Below, one piece after another: positions 12,323 to 23,860 of a stretch of 64,000 nt of DNA. The notes under the pieces were generated by a model. The model was not told the DNA's origin. It saw nothing but the letters and a program-made list of their open reading frames with translations, and did not search any database. The first letter of the stretch is position 1, and the number at the start of each line of letters is the position of its first letter. Both the position numbers and the translations under genes were made by a program. The stretch comes from Tetrapyrgos nigripes (taxonomy: Eukaryota; Basidiomycota; Agaricomycetes; Agaricales; Campanellaceae): assembly GCA_013368315.1 (NCBI GenBank), contig JAACJM010000272.1, positions 35,997 to 99,996 on the forward strand, written 5' to 3'.

Positions 12323-14035
12323 CTAGGATTGACTCGCAGTGCTTTGTTCGCCATCCGAGACAATCGCCGTTTCATTACCGTGCATATATACCGGCGGTGG
12401 CCCCAAATTATCATATCCACCCAACCTTTCGTTCTCCCGTGTCAGTGCTTCAATTCTCTCCTGTAGGAGCCTGATCTGATCTGTATGTGTAGTCTGTAAA
12501 GGAGGCGAAACCACAGGGTCAGACGAGTGAGCGGCCATCCTCTCCTGCAACTCGATGATTTGTCCGTTAAGGGCCTTGAGCTCTGCTTTGCGCTGCTCAA
12601 GCGACATACCCTTCGGGGTTGTGAGCCTTGAGGGAGAAGCTCCATATGGAAAGGGCGTAAGTACTGTGGCTGATATATCCAGGTCAGCAAGCGCACACCC
12701 GCAACACGAAGGATAACATACAACAACTAGGCTCTTTGCAAGTATTATCTCCAATTAAATCACTAGATTCCCCCTGCTTTACCCGTTTGGGCGTGCTTCG
12801 TCGATACTTCCAAAATAGAAGCGCCGCTATCAAAGCGATAGCCAAGCCACCAACTACCCCACCTCCAATTACCCCTACATGCGATGACTGTCCTCCTGGA
12901 GACGAGCTGACATTTCCGACGTCGGAAGGTACAGAACCAGAACCAGCTCCCACGCCCGGACTAGTACTCGACCTGAAATCAGGTTTGTGGCTCAAACTAC
13001 CAAAACTTGGTTGATAGGTCAGGTAATCAAGTATCAGGCTCTGATTGCCAGATACACCGGTGATCGTCACTGTCAGAGTATGGTTTGTTGCTGTTAAGGA
13101 GTCATGATTGAAGAAGAGGAAATTTGTCGAATTTAGGAGATCTGGAGGATTAGAAGGGGAGAAGAAGGGTTTCTCTTCAGAGTACGAAGTGGAATTGGAA
13201 GGGAAGTCCGTAATAGTGAAGTTGGCTGTGATGAATCCACTAGCCTTCCAGGAGAATATGCCGTATAGGGCGATGCCGATGCCTGAGAGGCGTGTTGAGT
13301 GATAAATGCTAGGAAAGTAAGTAGGTACTCACCTGCGAACGTGAACTCCATGGAGTCGCCAACGTTATTGCTTTCTTTCGTCCCATTCCCGAATGGTTTG
13401 CCAGGGACAAGGCCAGTGACGTACGTTATACCCCTTCGCTCAGCCCATTTTCCATTCCAAGTGATCTCCTCGTTGAGATCGTCGACAATAATGGTGGATC
13501 CTTGCAAAGCTGTAGAATTCCCTACGGTAACGACAGCATAGTCGATGTCGATCTGCACCATCTCTGAAAGTTCGATGGTGTGAATGGAGTCATTTAGGGC
13601 GAAGGAGGTGTACCATTGTGAGTTGATTCGTGGTTCCGGATAATTCATTTGGTAGCTAGTCCCATCGATGCCGACGTTGAAAGTTTGAGAGTATAAAGTA
13701 GGAGGAGTGTTTCCAAAAAACGCGATGTCAGTCCCTGTTCCAGAGATAGATTAGCTACTCAGAAGGTCGTACATGGCCGGGAATGCACTAGTACCTTGGA
13801 AGTCAATTTTGAAGGATCCCTTGCTCGCTTGGTTTGTTCCGCTGGCCCAACCAGAAGAGTTTCCGTACCAGACGTTACTGGTATCGGATGTCCATAAGTT
13901 TGAAGGGGAGAATGTCAACACACTGGCAGTTTGATCCAAAATGAGCTGGACTGCCGTGCTCGAGGACGACATTACGCCGACGAAAGGAGTGAGCAAATGG
14001 TAAGGAAGGGATTGAATACGGGCTGTAGCTAGCAT
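12323..14035 (-). CDS. Single-pass membrane protein with glycosylated ectodomain and cytoplasmic coiled coil (copy 1)
   Basis: Exons on the minus strand are 14035-13795, 13734-13333, 13282-12722 and 12669-12323. They sum to 516 codons plus stop, with GT-AG introns of 60, 50 and 52 nt. The ectodomain is rich in Asn-x-Ser/Thr sites and aromatic residues, with two similar halves (LWTSDTSNVWYGNSS; NGKWAERRGITYV), as in many basidiomycete surface proteins of unknown function. A Ser/Gly/Pro stalk, one TM helix (GGVVGGLAIALIAALLFW) and a KYRR stop-transfer follow. The tail contains a coiled coil (IRLLQERIEALTRENERL). Compared with copy 2, the short first exon and its donor are deleted, so translation would have to start at the ATG that replaces ACG in copy 2. 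No signal peptide is evident. Confidence 0.7.
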
Positions 14036-14623
14036 CCTGGGTTCTTAGTCCATTATTTCCATAGTACTTAGTTTTACCGATACACTCAGGCTGTACCGGA
14101 CGTAGATGTTGTACAGCCCGCTACAGCACACATCTATTCCAAACCCCCAACCAGCGAAATCGAGCACCTCAGTACCATGACGGTAGTTCCAGGGCGGGTG
14201 ATTGGATCAGGAACTTGGGGAGACATTTCGGGATCGTCGTCGAATCTTGCTTTGTAAGATGGGACGGCACGCCGATGGAATGCATACATACGTATGTTGT
14301 ATTTGAAAGTACCCGTACTTTCTGTCTTGTTCAGTCGCTGGTGTTCACCTTTGTAGTGTTTTTACTGGGATTTGTGGGTCCGAAGGAGGTTTGTACCAAG
14401 CTTTCGTTCTGTGTGGAATCATGTTGAGACTGTAAGGCAGACCCTACCTTCAATTGTCAACGTGAACACCAAAAAAAAACGACTATCAGAAACAGGGTCA
14501 CTCCTAGTCTCATCTGAAGACGGCCACTGCAGACAAGGACAAGTCAGTGACGTATCAAACCGGACTCAGCTACTCCTTTGATTCGTGCAGGATCTCAGGG
14601 TCCTGGATACGGAACTGCGACAT

Positions 14624-15863
14624 AGTCTCTCCTAGACAGACGTCATGACGATCTACTAAAGTAGATGTATGGTAGTCTGTTCTAATCACAGATTAGTGCT
14701 CTTGTCACTGAAAACGAAAAAAAAAAAAAAAAAAAAAAAAAAAGATTAGAAGGGAAAAAGAGAACAAGAGAAAAGGCGCAGAATAAAAGCACTAACCTCA
14801 TCATGCAACGTCCTTCATCACACTGTCACGACCTCCTCTTCGCTTCCAGGTCTCGGAGACGACTCCCGGTCCTGTTCACAAGCTTGCGTAGGCAATATCG
14901 TTGTCGGTGAGCGGTTCTTTGACCTTTCGTCCAGAAAAATATACGTTGGAGACGTTGGGGACTGGCTTGCGTTATTGGTGAGGAAGAGCCGAGGAAGACA
15001 AGTCAATCTATAAGAACATCCTTTATTTTCTTCCTTTCGTAGTTAGGTTCATCGAGGTCAACATACCTTAGTCTATTTTTTAGGCGGAGATGAATATCAT
15101 TTTGTAAACGTGCTTAGTGTACTTGTCACCCAAACGAAAACGAATACAGGAAAAGAAAAGACTGGACGGAGGACAGTGAAAAACTTCACTACCCACCTTT
15201 CTTCTCTCCAACGACATTCCATGTTCTTCATCGCCGGCGTTCATAACATGCTCTGCAACCAATCACTACTTCTCCAAATACCCTCGTATCGTTTCCAACA
15301 GCAGCGTTCCCCAAATCGGTGATGTCTTGCAGACGGGTTATGCTTTCATCGAGTGAGGACAAGCGTGTGAGGCCGCATGCAATAATGAAAAAACGGAAAA
15401 CGCACCCAGATAGACAGATGCCCGCGTACACCTAGCGTACACCACTCTTGAGACCCTCTGCGGCGATATTTCGCAGGTAATACCGGTGACCGGTCCCGTA
15501 GACGTCTCAGAGCGCATCCGTTAGGCAAAAGAGGCTACATGTCTTCCAGAGGACCTTTTACGTCTGCTGTAGGAGAGTGTCGACTAAGTACATCGCCAGT
15601 GCAGACGCGGCGTACATAGTTTTAGAGCTTGGACCTGTAGATATGTTCAAGCCAGGTCAAACGAGGATAACCAGTCGCAGAAAAGAGTATAGTTACTAGA
15701 GATTCTGCATTGATATTGGATTTGTGAGGCTATATAGCACATAAGGAGAAAAGCGGGAACGAGAATTAGGTAAGTAGTCGAAGAAAGAAATGCCGGCGGC
15801 AAATTGCTCAAAACCCGGCACTGCAGCGCTACACCCTGACCAGAACTTCGACAAGCATCAAGT
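14624..15863. other. Gene-poor stretch with a 27-nt A run
   Basis: Position 14717-14743 is an uninterrupted A run just outside duplication copy 1. Small open frames on both strands carry no recognised domain. The end of the stretch lies upstream of the APH-like gene and probably includes its promoter. Confidence 0.45.
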
Positions 15864-17637
15864 ATGAACGACGCCGCCGAGACTCCTTCCCTCCTGAAGG
15901 CCGCCTTGATCAATGGCTCTTGGAAAGATTTTTCAATGTGTTGTATCGTCAGTGGCCCTTAACTGTCTGCTCATCCTATTTCTCAAGTCGGTCTACATTC
16001 TGCCAGGACAGAGACATGCAACTACGCTTCTCTGAGATAGATCCAATGGATTCCCATTTCTATTGGTCCCTTTTTCGGCGGATTTTTGATGACTGGAAGG
16101 ATGCGTTCGATGCAGTGGACCTAGGTAAGCCAAAGCCTCGTAAAGACTTATGCTCATCATCCCCGGCAGATGATAAGCCGTCCTGGCCAGAATTTGCGGC
16201 GTCCGTATGGACTCTGCCGAACGTTGTACAAGAAACCAGGTGTCATGTTATACGAGGCTATTGCGGACAGCGTTTTGAAGTCCTCTTAAAAAGCAACTTT
16301 CAAGTTGTGGAACTGTCCGAAACTTGCATCCAAAATCTCTTCAAGAGCGTACGTTTCTTTAGGTGGCTGCGATACGCTTTTCAACCTCGATATGAATCGT
16401 TTCTTCCCAGATTTACGATGAGATTCTCGATCTCCATTCGACATCCGAACTGGAATGCAGATATCGATTTGCTGCATACGTCTCCAATGAGCCAAGCGCT
16501 AGCAAGGCTTTACTTATGCAGTGGGTCAAATTCGAACTCGAAGCTAATGCCGTCCAAGCTCTGCAAGAACGCTGCATACTCAATCCGGGGCTTCATGAAA
16601 GGGAATTCTATGACTTGACGCGTGGTATAATCACAGAAACCCGCCGCCTCTACAACGCTGTCCTCTTTGGAGGATTCTCTCTAGCAGACAATCACCACGT
16701 CAGGTCTCTCGATGATCCGTACCTCTTCTCTTTACTTCCACGCAACTGGAACGACGATCCGCAGCAGATACTCGATTGTTTATGGGATATCCGAGCTGCT
16801 TCAGGTCACCGAGCGGTCTATTCGCGGACTTTCCCTCTCGACGACAAGCGCATGATCAAGTATTCTGATCAGGGATTACTGGAAGAAACTATCGCGATGG
16901 AGCTTGTCCGCATTAAGACTAGCGTTCCCGTTCCACAGGCATTGATGACTTTCGTCCGTAATGGACAAACTTTTCTGGTTATGTCGAGGCTAGGTGGAGA
17001 AGCTCTGGCAGGCAAAAGCGATGGCCTGTCCGAAGTGGAGCTTGCTGTAATCTCACAGGAGCTTGCTCAACACGTCAACAGCATTCGACGGCTTGGTGCG
17101 CTCCTGAATCCTTCAGGATCAGACAGCCCCCCGTTAATGGGATCATGGTTTGGAGGGCCACTGGAGAACATCGTCTTTGACCCTGCTCCCAGTTCGGCTT
17201 TCCAGTCCAGCGATGATCTCCGGTATTACTGGGAGCAACGCTTGAAGCGACATCGTCAGATCCAGGTGCCAGAGTCTTTCAACCTAGTTCTCACCCATGG
17301 TGATCTCAATCCTCGAAACGTGATGGTTGAAGACGGCCATGTCGTAGGAGTTGTTGATTGGGATACTTTTGGCTGGTACCCGGATTTTTGGGAAATTATG
17401 ATGCTCACAAGACAGGCGAAACCATCAGTGGGTCAATTCATGACCACATCCTTTCTTGCAGAACTAGGGACAACTGCAGGTGCTGAAGATCTCTGCAAAG
17501 CGGTGAGCGAGGCGCTGTATTACTCGTAGTACGCTACCTGCAAACTATAATGTTCATTTTCCAGAGATTATGTATCTACCACAGTACGAGAAATATTACA
17601 TTCAGATAGCCACCAGATTCTTACACCCACCACCTAA
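15864..17637 (+). CDS. APH-family (aminoglycoside phosphotransferase-like) kinase
   Basis: The exons are 15864-15937, 15988-16124, 16170-16348, 16411-17525 and 17565-17637 (525 codons). If the last 39-nt intron is not used, the protein ends at 17529 (502 codons). The kinase core shows the catalytic loop THGDLNPRNVM (about 17292-17324) and the metal-binding DWD motif in VVGVVDWDTFGWYPDFWE. These match the APH fold used by small-molecule kinases and by many fungal proteins of unknown substrate. About 200 N-terminal residues have no recognised domain. Nothing indicates drug resistance, because fungal APH-like proteins are a large and diverse family. The gene converges with the minus-strand gene ending at 17783. 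Confidence 0.8.
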
Positions 17638-17782
17638 AGTCGAGCTTATGTACCGCCTAATGTACCACTCAGTCACAACTTGTAATGCCCTATACACTGG
17701 ACAGCGACAGGATTACTTCAAATGGACCAGGAAAATTAATCTACAGCGGATGTTAGAGTCCTCGTTATTAGGCAAATCGAGG

Positions 17783-18532
17783 TCAAAAATTATAAATAGC
17801 GGAGATCATGATCGTACCAGGAATTTCTTCAAGCAGAGCCGTCTTCATGACGCTGTTCACTTTCTCCTCCGTCAACAATCCGTAGCCTATTGCAAGCGCA
17901 AAGAGGGCAGTGCACCAATTCTGGCAGTTGTATTCTCCATCAGGGGGCCGTTGCACTCCAATTTGCCATGCAATCGCTTCCATCATCAGTCGCTGCGCTT
18001 TGGTGAATTTCCCCAGCTTCAAGACGGCGCAATTGCTCTTTGTAGCAAATTTGCTGGGACTGGTAATTGGGCCCCAGTTGACAAGATGCGGCCCATTGTT
18101 GTAGGAATCGATATTCGAAGTCACCTCGAGACAACGTACGGCTGGTGTGAAGATATGAGGATTTTTTCTCCCCTGCGTATGTTCCAAAATCCAGCGAATA
18201 CCCCAGTGACGATCTCGAGGGGTCGTAAATGTCTTCTTGTCAGTGTAAACATAAAGAGACACGTCTAGCGAGGAGTCTGGCTCAGGATAGTGTTGAGATC
18301 CGACGTCGGCTATCCTTCGTTCATCTACGCCAAGCTGCTCAAAGCTTAGAACAGACCAGCATTTCGCCACAGTATTTCCGATTGGGAAATCCTTTGGAGT
18401 GAAACCGTTTTCAATGCCGGGTAGAGGGACACTACCAGCAGTAAAGTGGTCGAGTGGAAGCAGATGATAGTAGGGCTTGACAGCGAATTGTTCGCCATCA
18501 GGCAATGCAGGAAGTGGGGGTAAGTTTGGCAT
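17783..18532 (-). CDS. Hypothetical protein with HWGI and NCQNW motifs (possible papain-like fold)
   Basis: An uninterrupted frame reads from ATG at 18532 for 249 codons; the frame is open further upstream to about 18577 without an ATG, so an upstream exon may exist. A central HWGIRWILEH and a distal DGEYNCQNWCTALFALAIGY are set apart by about 85 residues. A His in one block and Cys/Trp in another resembles a fungal family of unknown function with a proposed permuted papain-like arrangement (DUF6914-like); this match is by recall only. No signal peptide or TM helix was seen. It lies tail-to-tail with the APH-like gene, about 150 bp apart. Confidence 0.65.
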   Translation of the reverse strand: MPNLPPLPALPDGEQFAVKPYYHLLPLDHFTAGSVPLPGIENGFTPKDFPIGNTVAKCWSVLSFEQLGVDERRIADVGSQHYPEPDSSLDVSLYVYTDKKTFTTPRDRHWGIRWILEHTQGRKNPHIFTPAVRCLEVTSNIDSYNNGPHLVNWGPITSPSKFATKSNCAVLKLGKFTKAQRLMMEAIAWQIGVQRPPDGEYNCQNWCTALFALAIGYGLLTEEKVNSVMKTALLEEIPGTIMISAIYNF

Positions 18533-19711
18533 GAGCGACTGTAGGGACTCTGACAACTCACCATGAATCCTTCGCAATTAAACATGCCATTGGCAGATCA
18601 CATGTATCGACTAAGCTAGAGCATATTTGGAAGAGCAGAAGCCAAACGGGCTTTAAAGAAGCGTAACGCCCATAACGATCCACTTTTGCGTATATCTGGA
18701 ACCAATACAAAAAGATCAGCCGGACCTTAAGATCGTAGCGATAACATGGGAGACTTGCTATGTAGAGCATATTTGGAAGAGCAGAGGCCTCGTCAGCACC
18801 CCATGACGCGGGGACTTTATAAAATCCATGGCGTAACCATGCAAACCGTTTTATAAAAGCTATGGTTCAACCATAGGCACTTTTATAAAACTTACTGCCA
18901 AAATAACCAGAGCTATCCATAGTACGCGATGCTCAGGCCTTAAGGTCTCAAGGAGAATCAGGCCATGTACCAGCGAGGTCCACGACCCTGGACCAAGGTC
19001 CATGGTCATGCGTTGCGTTCTGAATTGCCATCCAGTGCGTTGCGCGTTCTATTTTTATGGTACATTATTCTTGTAACTACATCGTAGACTGTACAAATGC
19101 GAATGTCTTATGTTCTAATTTGATAGCGCTTTCACCGGCGAGGAACTTGGCAGGCAGCTTCTCCCACCTATTCCTATATGTACAATTGTCCATCATCCTC
19201 AGTCTCACACGCACATCACGTTGGCACTCACCGTACGCTTTACGCCCCTCTGCACACTCTGCCAACGAAATAAGACCTTCAAGATCACTACTATACCGTA
19301 TTTTCACCTCATAATCCAAACTTGGATGTGGGCCGCCGCGTATTTTCTTGTCAGAGAACGAGAGTGGAGGTCATGTTGAGGTCATGTGCCAGGGCTGATT
19401 GCAGAGCTGGGTGGGGAACACTCTTGATCCTTGAGTAAGGATTCCGAGTCTGGCAGAAAGAACGAGAGAAGGGAAAGGTGGAGAGCAGAGAGTAGGGGAA
19501 GGAGCAGTGTTGACAGGAAACTGACGGGGAACCCCATGCGTCAGCATCACGTGAATGTTGGCGTGTTGACGCGTCACTATGCGTCTGCTATACGGTCCGT
19601 CTTTGTTTTCTACTACATGATTTGTCACGGCGAGGGGAGATTTACTCGGGCAGATAATTGTAAGATCCTACTTCACCAATAATCTGAACCACAGTGGGCA
19701 TCATGACGCAA
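18533..19711. other. Non-coding stretch with short direct repeats and palindromes
   Basis: The sequence AGAGCATATTTGGAAGAGCA occurs twice (about 18616 and 18769) around about 150 bp that contain ATATCTGGAACCAATACA, a sequence found again near 23920. The TTTATAAAA/palindrome module is listed separately. No gene is supported. Confidence 0.5.
18817..18891. repeat. Palindrome flanked by TTTATAAAA boxes, copy 1
   Basis: The perfect palindrome CTATGGTTCAACCATAG (18860-18876) lies between TTTATAAAA boxes; a third such box lies to the left. The same layout recurs near 23785-23860 and 27825-27880. Confidence 0.6.
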
Positions 19712-20227
19712 AATTTTGTATGATCAAAATTCGGACTCTCGGAGTGTATGACTGAAATTTGGGTATCCTCTTCACCAGTTGAGCCATACTTCTCCAGAGA
19801 TTCATTTCATGAAAAAGACTGTCCCTGTTGTCTGTGAATGTAACTACAGCAATAGTAGATATATTGCATGTATGATCAAAAATCAGTTGTATGACTGGAA
19901 TTCAATCTCTGACCCAAATTCCCCACCTTTGCATGCCCTGAGCATGGTAATAATCTTCTATGGTGTATAAGTATTGCATGAAACCTCAACATGTAGTGTA
20001 GGGATCATAGAGGCATTATGATTCTACATAGTAAATCAGTGCTAAGTACTTAGAGGCACAGTGTGGTACAGGCCATATTCTGGTCCCGTTTGCACATAAT
20101 GAGCCATCCAAACGAAATCATTCGCAATATTAATCAAACAGAAACCCTACTGAAGTGGATTTCAAGAGATCTCGCAGGTTGTATCCAGAATTTTGTGTCC
20201 CTTGACTCACGTTGCCCCTATCATTTT

Positions 20228-20450
20228 TGTAAGGGACCAGGCTAAGAGTCTCAAGAACCGTAGATGGACTCATATAGCGAGGTGCCTTAGGCCATGAATA
20301 AAGGCATAGAGAAAAGAGTTGATAAGACTAAGAACTACTATGAAATATACAAGTATTTATAAGAATACTAAAAGGAGTAGTAGTAGTCTAACATATGATA
20401 AAAGGTCTAAGGACATAGGAGCTAGGAGGATTGGGGAGCTACCCATGACA
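20228..20450 (-). repeat. 3' LTR of the non-autonomous element
   Basis: 223 bp, almost identical to 22502-22724 (C/T difference in AAGAAC[C/T]GTAG). It is bordered inside by the polypurine tract (20451-20467). Confidence 0.9.
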
Positions 20451-22501
20451 TTATCCCCCTTCTAAGCTAAAGAAAAAAATTTGTAGCTATGAAGTGTGAT
20501 AAAAGGGAAAAGTGGCATAGATGGCATAGATATGAGCATAAGTAAGGCATACTTGGACGAAGTAGTAGTGTTAAGAAAGTGGAAAGCATTGATGACGCAA
20601 AGTAAGAAGTAAGTAGGAAGTTAAATCAAGAATGGTAATGGCATAGGCATAATTAGAGGAAAGTAGTAAAGGTAGATTGAGTACAACACAGCAGGGAGGT
20701 AGAATAACTGCGATGAAGGTGAATGAAGAAAAGGAAATGGAAAGCGTTGATGACACAAATGGATTGAACAAGTAAATCAAAAATGGTAATGACGAAAATA
20801 GACCGAAGCCTAAAGTAAGTCAAGAATGGTAATGACAAGAGTAGACCGAAGCCTAGTCCGACATGGAGTGATATGTCAGGAAGTTGCAAGCGTAGACCGA
20901 AGCCTAGGATGCATTGACAATAAGCAAACGCAAAGAAAAGCGCACGCAGAGTAAATGATCTGCAGACCACAAATATGGATCAACATGGAGAGTAATGAGT
21001 AGAAGACAGGCCAAAAGATGGGAAATCTGTCAAGCAAAGATGCATACGAACATGCAAATAAGGAGAATGAACAAACGTGCATGCGAGGGTGCAGTGTTGA
21101 AGGATGAATGTAAGAGATGAAAGTAAATCACAGCGACGGAAGCGTAAATGTGGCAAATGTTAAACAGGTATGTAGGTAAATGTGAAGGAGTAAGTTGCAA
21201 AAAGTAGAATGTAGGAGTAAAGGTGAGGGTAGGAGGTGAAGGTATGGAAAGAAAAATAAAAAGAACAGAAAAGCGGATATCACGCATGGTTCTCGTATCC
21301 TTGAACCTATGCATTCATCCTGGATAATAGTACTCACGAGATTAAACCTCAAAGACTCGTATTCCTCATTCTCTAAGGGCCATTTGTCATACTCGTCAGA
21401 GATATTAATCTTGAAGGACGTGTATTCGTCGTTCCCTAATGCTCACTCCTCATACTTGTCCTATAGTCTTATTATCTTCCCTTTTTCGCGAATCAAATTC
21501 ACGACAGTTTAAGAGTGGATTTGATGAAGTGTTAAGACTGGAGTTTTGCGAATGAAGAGCTGAGATCATGAGTGAGGGAGGGTGCGAGTGACAGCGAGAG
21601 GGTGGGAATGAATGACAATTGAAGTTGGCAACGAGAAAGAGTCGATGGTGATGATGAGTAAGAGCCGATAATGGTGAGAGCTGAAGTTCCAAGAAGGATA
21701 GAAGAGTTGGCGATGATGCAACATGCTTCACATACCTCAAAGGCGAGAGGGTTACGTGTCGAACATCAAAAAGGAAGCCGAACAAGGAAAAGGTGGTGAA
21801 GAGTTGAACAGAGATAGGGGTTAAGTGTATGACAGGGCCAGGAAGTTGGAAAATCTGTCGTGGAAGGAGATGGATGAAGGAAGGATTCGAAGATTTTTGG
21901 ATTGCTGGCGGCGATCGAAGCGATGGAAAGTCAAATATCGATTATTAGAGTGAAGAAACAGCGTGTTGACAGCGTGAGAACGCAAAAACGCTAAATTCGA
22001 ATCAAATCGGCGAAGAACTTGGAATCGTTAGAAAGGGTAGTGAGAGAGCGGTAAATGATGAAAAAGCGAAGCAGAAGAGTTGGATAGGGGTAATTGACAT
22101 GGCCAGAGACTGGGGAGTATGCCGAGTGATGAGAGAATTAGAGAAGGGCAAGGAAAGTGTTGGGGAGGTGAATAAAAGTCGGAGAAACTTTATGAATGAC
22201 AGGCGGCAACTGTTATGAGCATCGAGAGGGTAGAGTGTCGAGATGGTGATAGTGACGAAAGAAAGGAATAACGACGAGCGCCAATGGTCCGAAAGGGGTA
22301 AGTCCGAATGTGCGTATCAATCGGCGAAGTGTTCCGAGGAGTGAAAGAAAAAGGAAGCGCTAGAGATGAACGAAGGAGTGACAGCGCATAGAAGAACACA
22401 CAGGGAGCAGGAGAGTGTTCAGGGGTTTTACAGCCAGAGGACAAAGGCTGAGGGAGCACAGAAGGAAATAGTGCACCAGGCAGTTTGTAGCCTTATCAAA
22501 C

Positions 22502-22724
22502 TGTAAGGGACCAGGCTAAGAGTCTCAAGAACTGTAGATGGACTCATATAGCGAGGTGCCTTAGGCCATGAATAAAGGCATAGAGAAAAGAGTTGATAAG
22601 ACTAAGAACTACTATGAAATATACAAGTATTTATAAGAATACTAAAAGGAGTAGTAGTAGTCTAACATATGATAAAAGGTCTAAGGACATAGGAGCTAGG
22701 AGGATTGGGGAGCTACCCATGACA
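22502..22724 (-). repeat. 5' LTR of the non-autonomous element
   Basis: 223 bp. On the minus strand the adjacent internal sequence begins GTTTGATAAGGCT, a possible primer-binding site that matches an internal LTR sequence (10 of 11 bases). Confidence 0.9.
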
Positions 22725-22899
22725 ATTTTGTTATGAATCATGAAGCAACCGTGTGGTGGTTTGACTTTTTCTGTGGCGTATACTCCCTCTGGGCTTTGTC
22801 TGGTAAGACAGCTGAACTGTATTCCATCCTTGGTATGTACAATGACTTGGGGCCCCAACATAATCAACCATGTACCATACGAAAAGCACTAGAGTCCTA

Positions 22900-23420
22900 A
22901 AATTGGAATTTTGCTCATAAAGGGTTTATTTTGATCATACACCAGCTCGTACGGGACCTTAAATGCACTGTTCCTTGCCCTAAGCATTGTAAATCAATGA
23001 ATTATTGAAAAATAACCACCCTACCGTACGCAAATGTGATTCTGAACGAATTTCGATCATACAACGGTAATTTTGGTCATACACGGGTAATTATGATCAT
23101 ACACAGTAGTTTCAGCCATATGTTGATCGCAGTGGACCTGGAATGCACAATTTCTTGCTCTCTGTATTGCAAATCTCTGATGCATATCCTCATTATGCAT
23201 GGAGACAGCACCAATGGGTTTTGAAGGAATTTCGGTCATACATGAGAATTTCGGTCATACAATGTAAATTGTACTGGGCCTTGAATGCATGCTTTCTTGC
23301 TCTCGGAATTGCAAATCTGCGAAGCATTGTATAATAATCATCATTACCAAGGGAAATAGGATTGCTACTTGGATTTTCAAGGAATTTCAGTCATACAATG
23401 AGACTTTCGGTCATACACGG
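22900..23420. repeat. Degenerate tandem repeats of about 170 bp with TCATACA motifs
   Basis: At least three units share GG(A/G)CCT(G/T)(G/A)AATGCA, then TTCTTGCTCT, then TTGCAAATC. Each is preceded by one to three copies of TTT(C/T)GGTCATACA or a variant. There is no coding signal. Confidence 0.6.
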
Positions 23421-23784
23421 GAATTGATTAGTACTACAAATGAAGTATCAAGGTGACAATAGACAATCAGAGCCGTGTTAATACATCAGAGAAGAAAAGG
23501 AGGAATACGCCAGCAATGTAGAGGGCAAACAACGAAACTTAAGGCCCAACCGAAACGCGACGAGCTGGAGGAGCGGAGGAGATGCCGTGCTGCCACGTGT
23601 GTCCAAGCATTTGCCGCGGAACTGATGACGGAACAAGCGGATGTTGCCGCCTTCTAGCCCTGACTGAAATGGGAAATAGACGATGGACCGGTGACGCTGG
23701 GGGTCGTGGGAATAGGTCCAAGGAGTACCGGATTTTCAAAAAAATCGCGCGTGAGCAGAGTGCTTTACAAAAGTGCCTATGGTT

Positions 23785-23860
23785 GATCCATTGGTTTTAT
23801 AAAACGTCTTGCATGGTTAGACCATGCAATTTTTATATACTTTTATAAAAAATGTGTGTT
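23785..23860. repeat. Palindrome flanked by TTTATAAAA boxes, copy 2
   Basis: TGCATGGTTAGACCATGCA (23810-23828) is a perfect palindrome around TAG, with TTTTATAAAA on both sides. Downstream (about 23919-23970) lies the ATATCTGGAACCAATACA sequence also present near 18690. Confidence 0.6.

Larger units (their letters stand above)
11661..14623. repeat. Segmental duplication, copy 1 (MFS fragment plus membrane-protein gene)
   Basis: This segment is repeated at about 24271-27150 in the same orientation. Similarity begins near the GGCCAAGGTGTCATT-type sequence and runs through an MFS-transporter remnant and the minus-strand membrane-protein gene. It ends after the shared GTGCAGGATCTCAGGGTCCT (about 14587-14606; 27117-27136). 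Flanks show many substitutions and small indels, but 12872-13748 appears identical to 25366-26242 at a constant offset of 12494. Confidence 0.85.
20228..22724 (-). mobile_element. Non-autonomous LTR retrotransposon (minus orientation), 2497 bp
   Basis: Two 223-bp LTRs (TGTAAGGG...CCATGACA on the plus strand) bound 2.05 kb without a long open frame. The 5-bp target duplication ATTTT (20223-20227 and 22725-22729) is exact. A polypurine tract, read on the minus strand as GAAGGGGGATAA, touches the left LTR, so the element is oriented leftward. I saw one difference between the LTRs, suggesting a recent insertion. The interior has short repeats (GTAGACCGAAGCCTA). With no gag or pol it must depend on another element. 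Confidence 0.9.
19712..23427. repeat. Old inverted-repeat element with TGTATGACYGAAATT termini, interrupted by an LTR element
   Basis: The left end (about 19718-19764) carries two TGTATGA(T/C)... motifs about 27 bp apart. The right end (about 23386-23418) carries the same pair in reverse orientation. Removing the LTR element at 20228-22724 leaves about 1.2 kb between them. It has no coding capacity and no clear target duplication, so its exact ends are uncertain. Confidence 0.5.

Noticed and set aside
14717..14743. A run as the tail of a LINE insertion
   Set aside because: No reverse transcriptase remnant or target duplication next to it, so it is left as a simple homopolymer.
20451..22501. 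Possible minus-strand genes in the interior of the small LTR element (several 70-110-codon frames)
   Set aside because: Frames are low-complexity Ser/Phe/Leu/His-rich readings of purine-rich repeats with no gag or pol motif.
22938..23420. CRISPR-like array of TCATACA repeats
   Set aside because: Eukaryotic context, irregular spacing and spacers that are themselves repeats; this is a degenerate satellite.
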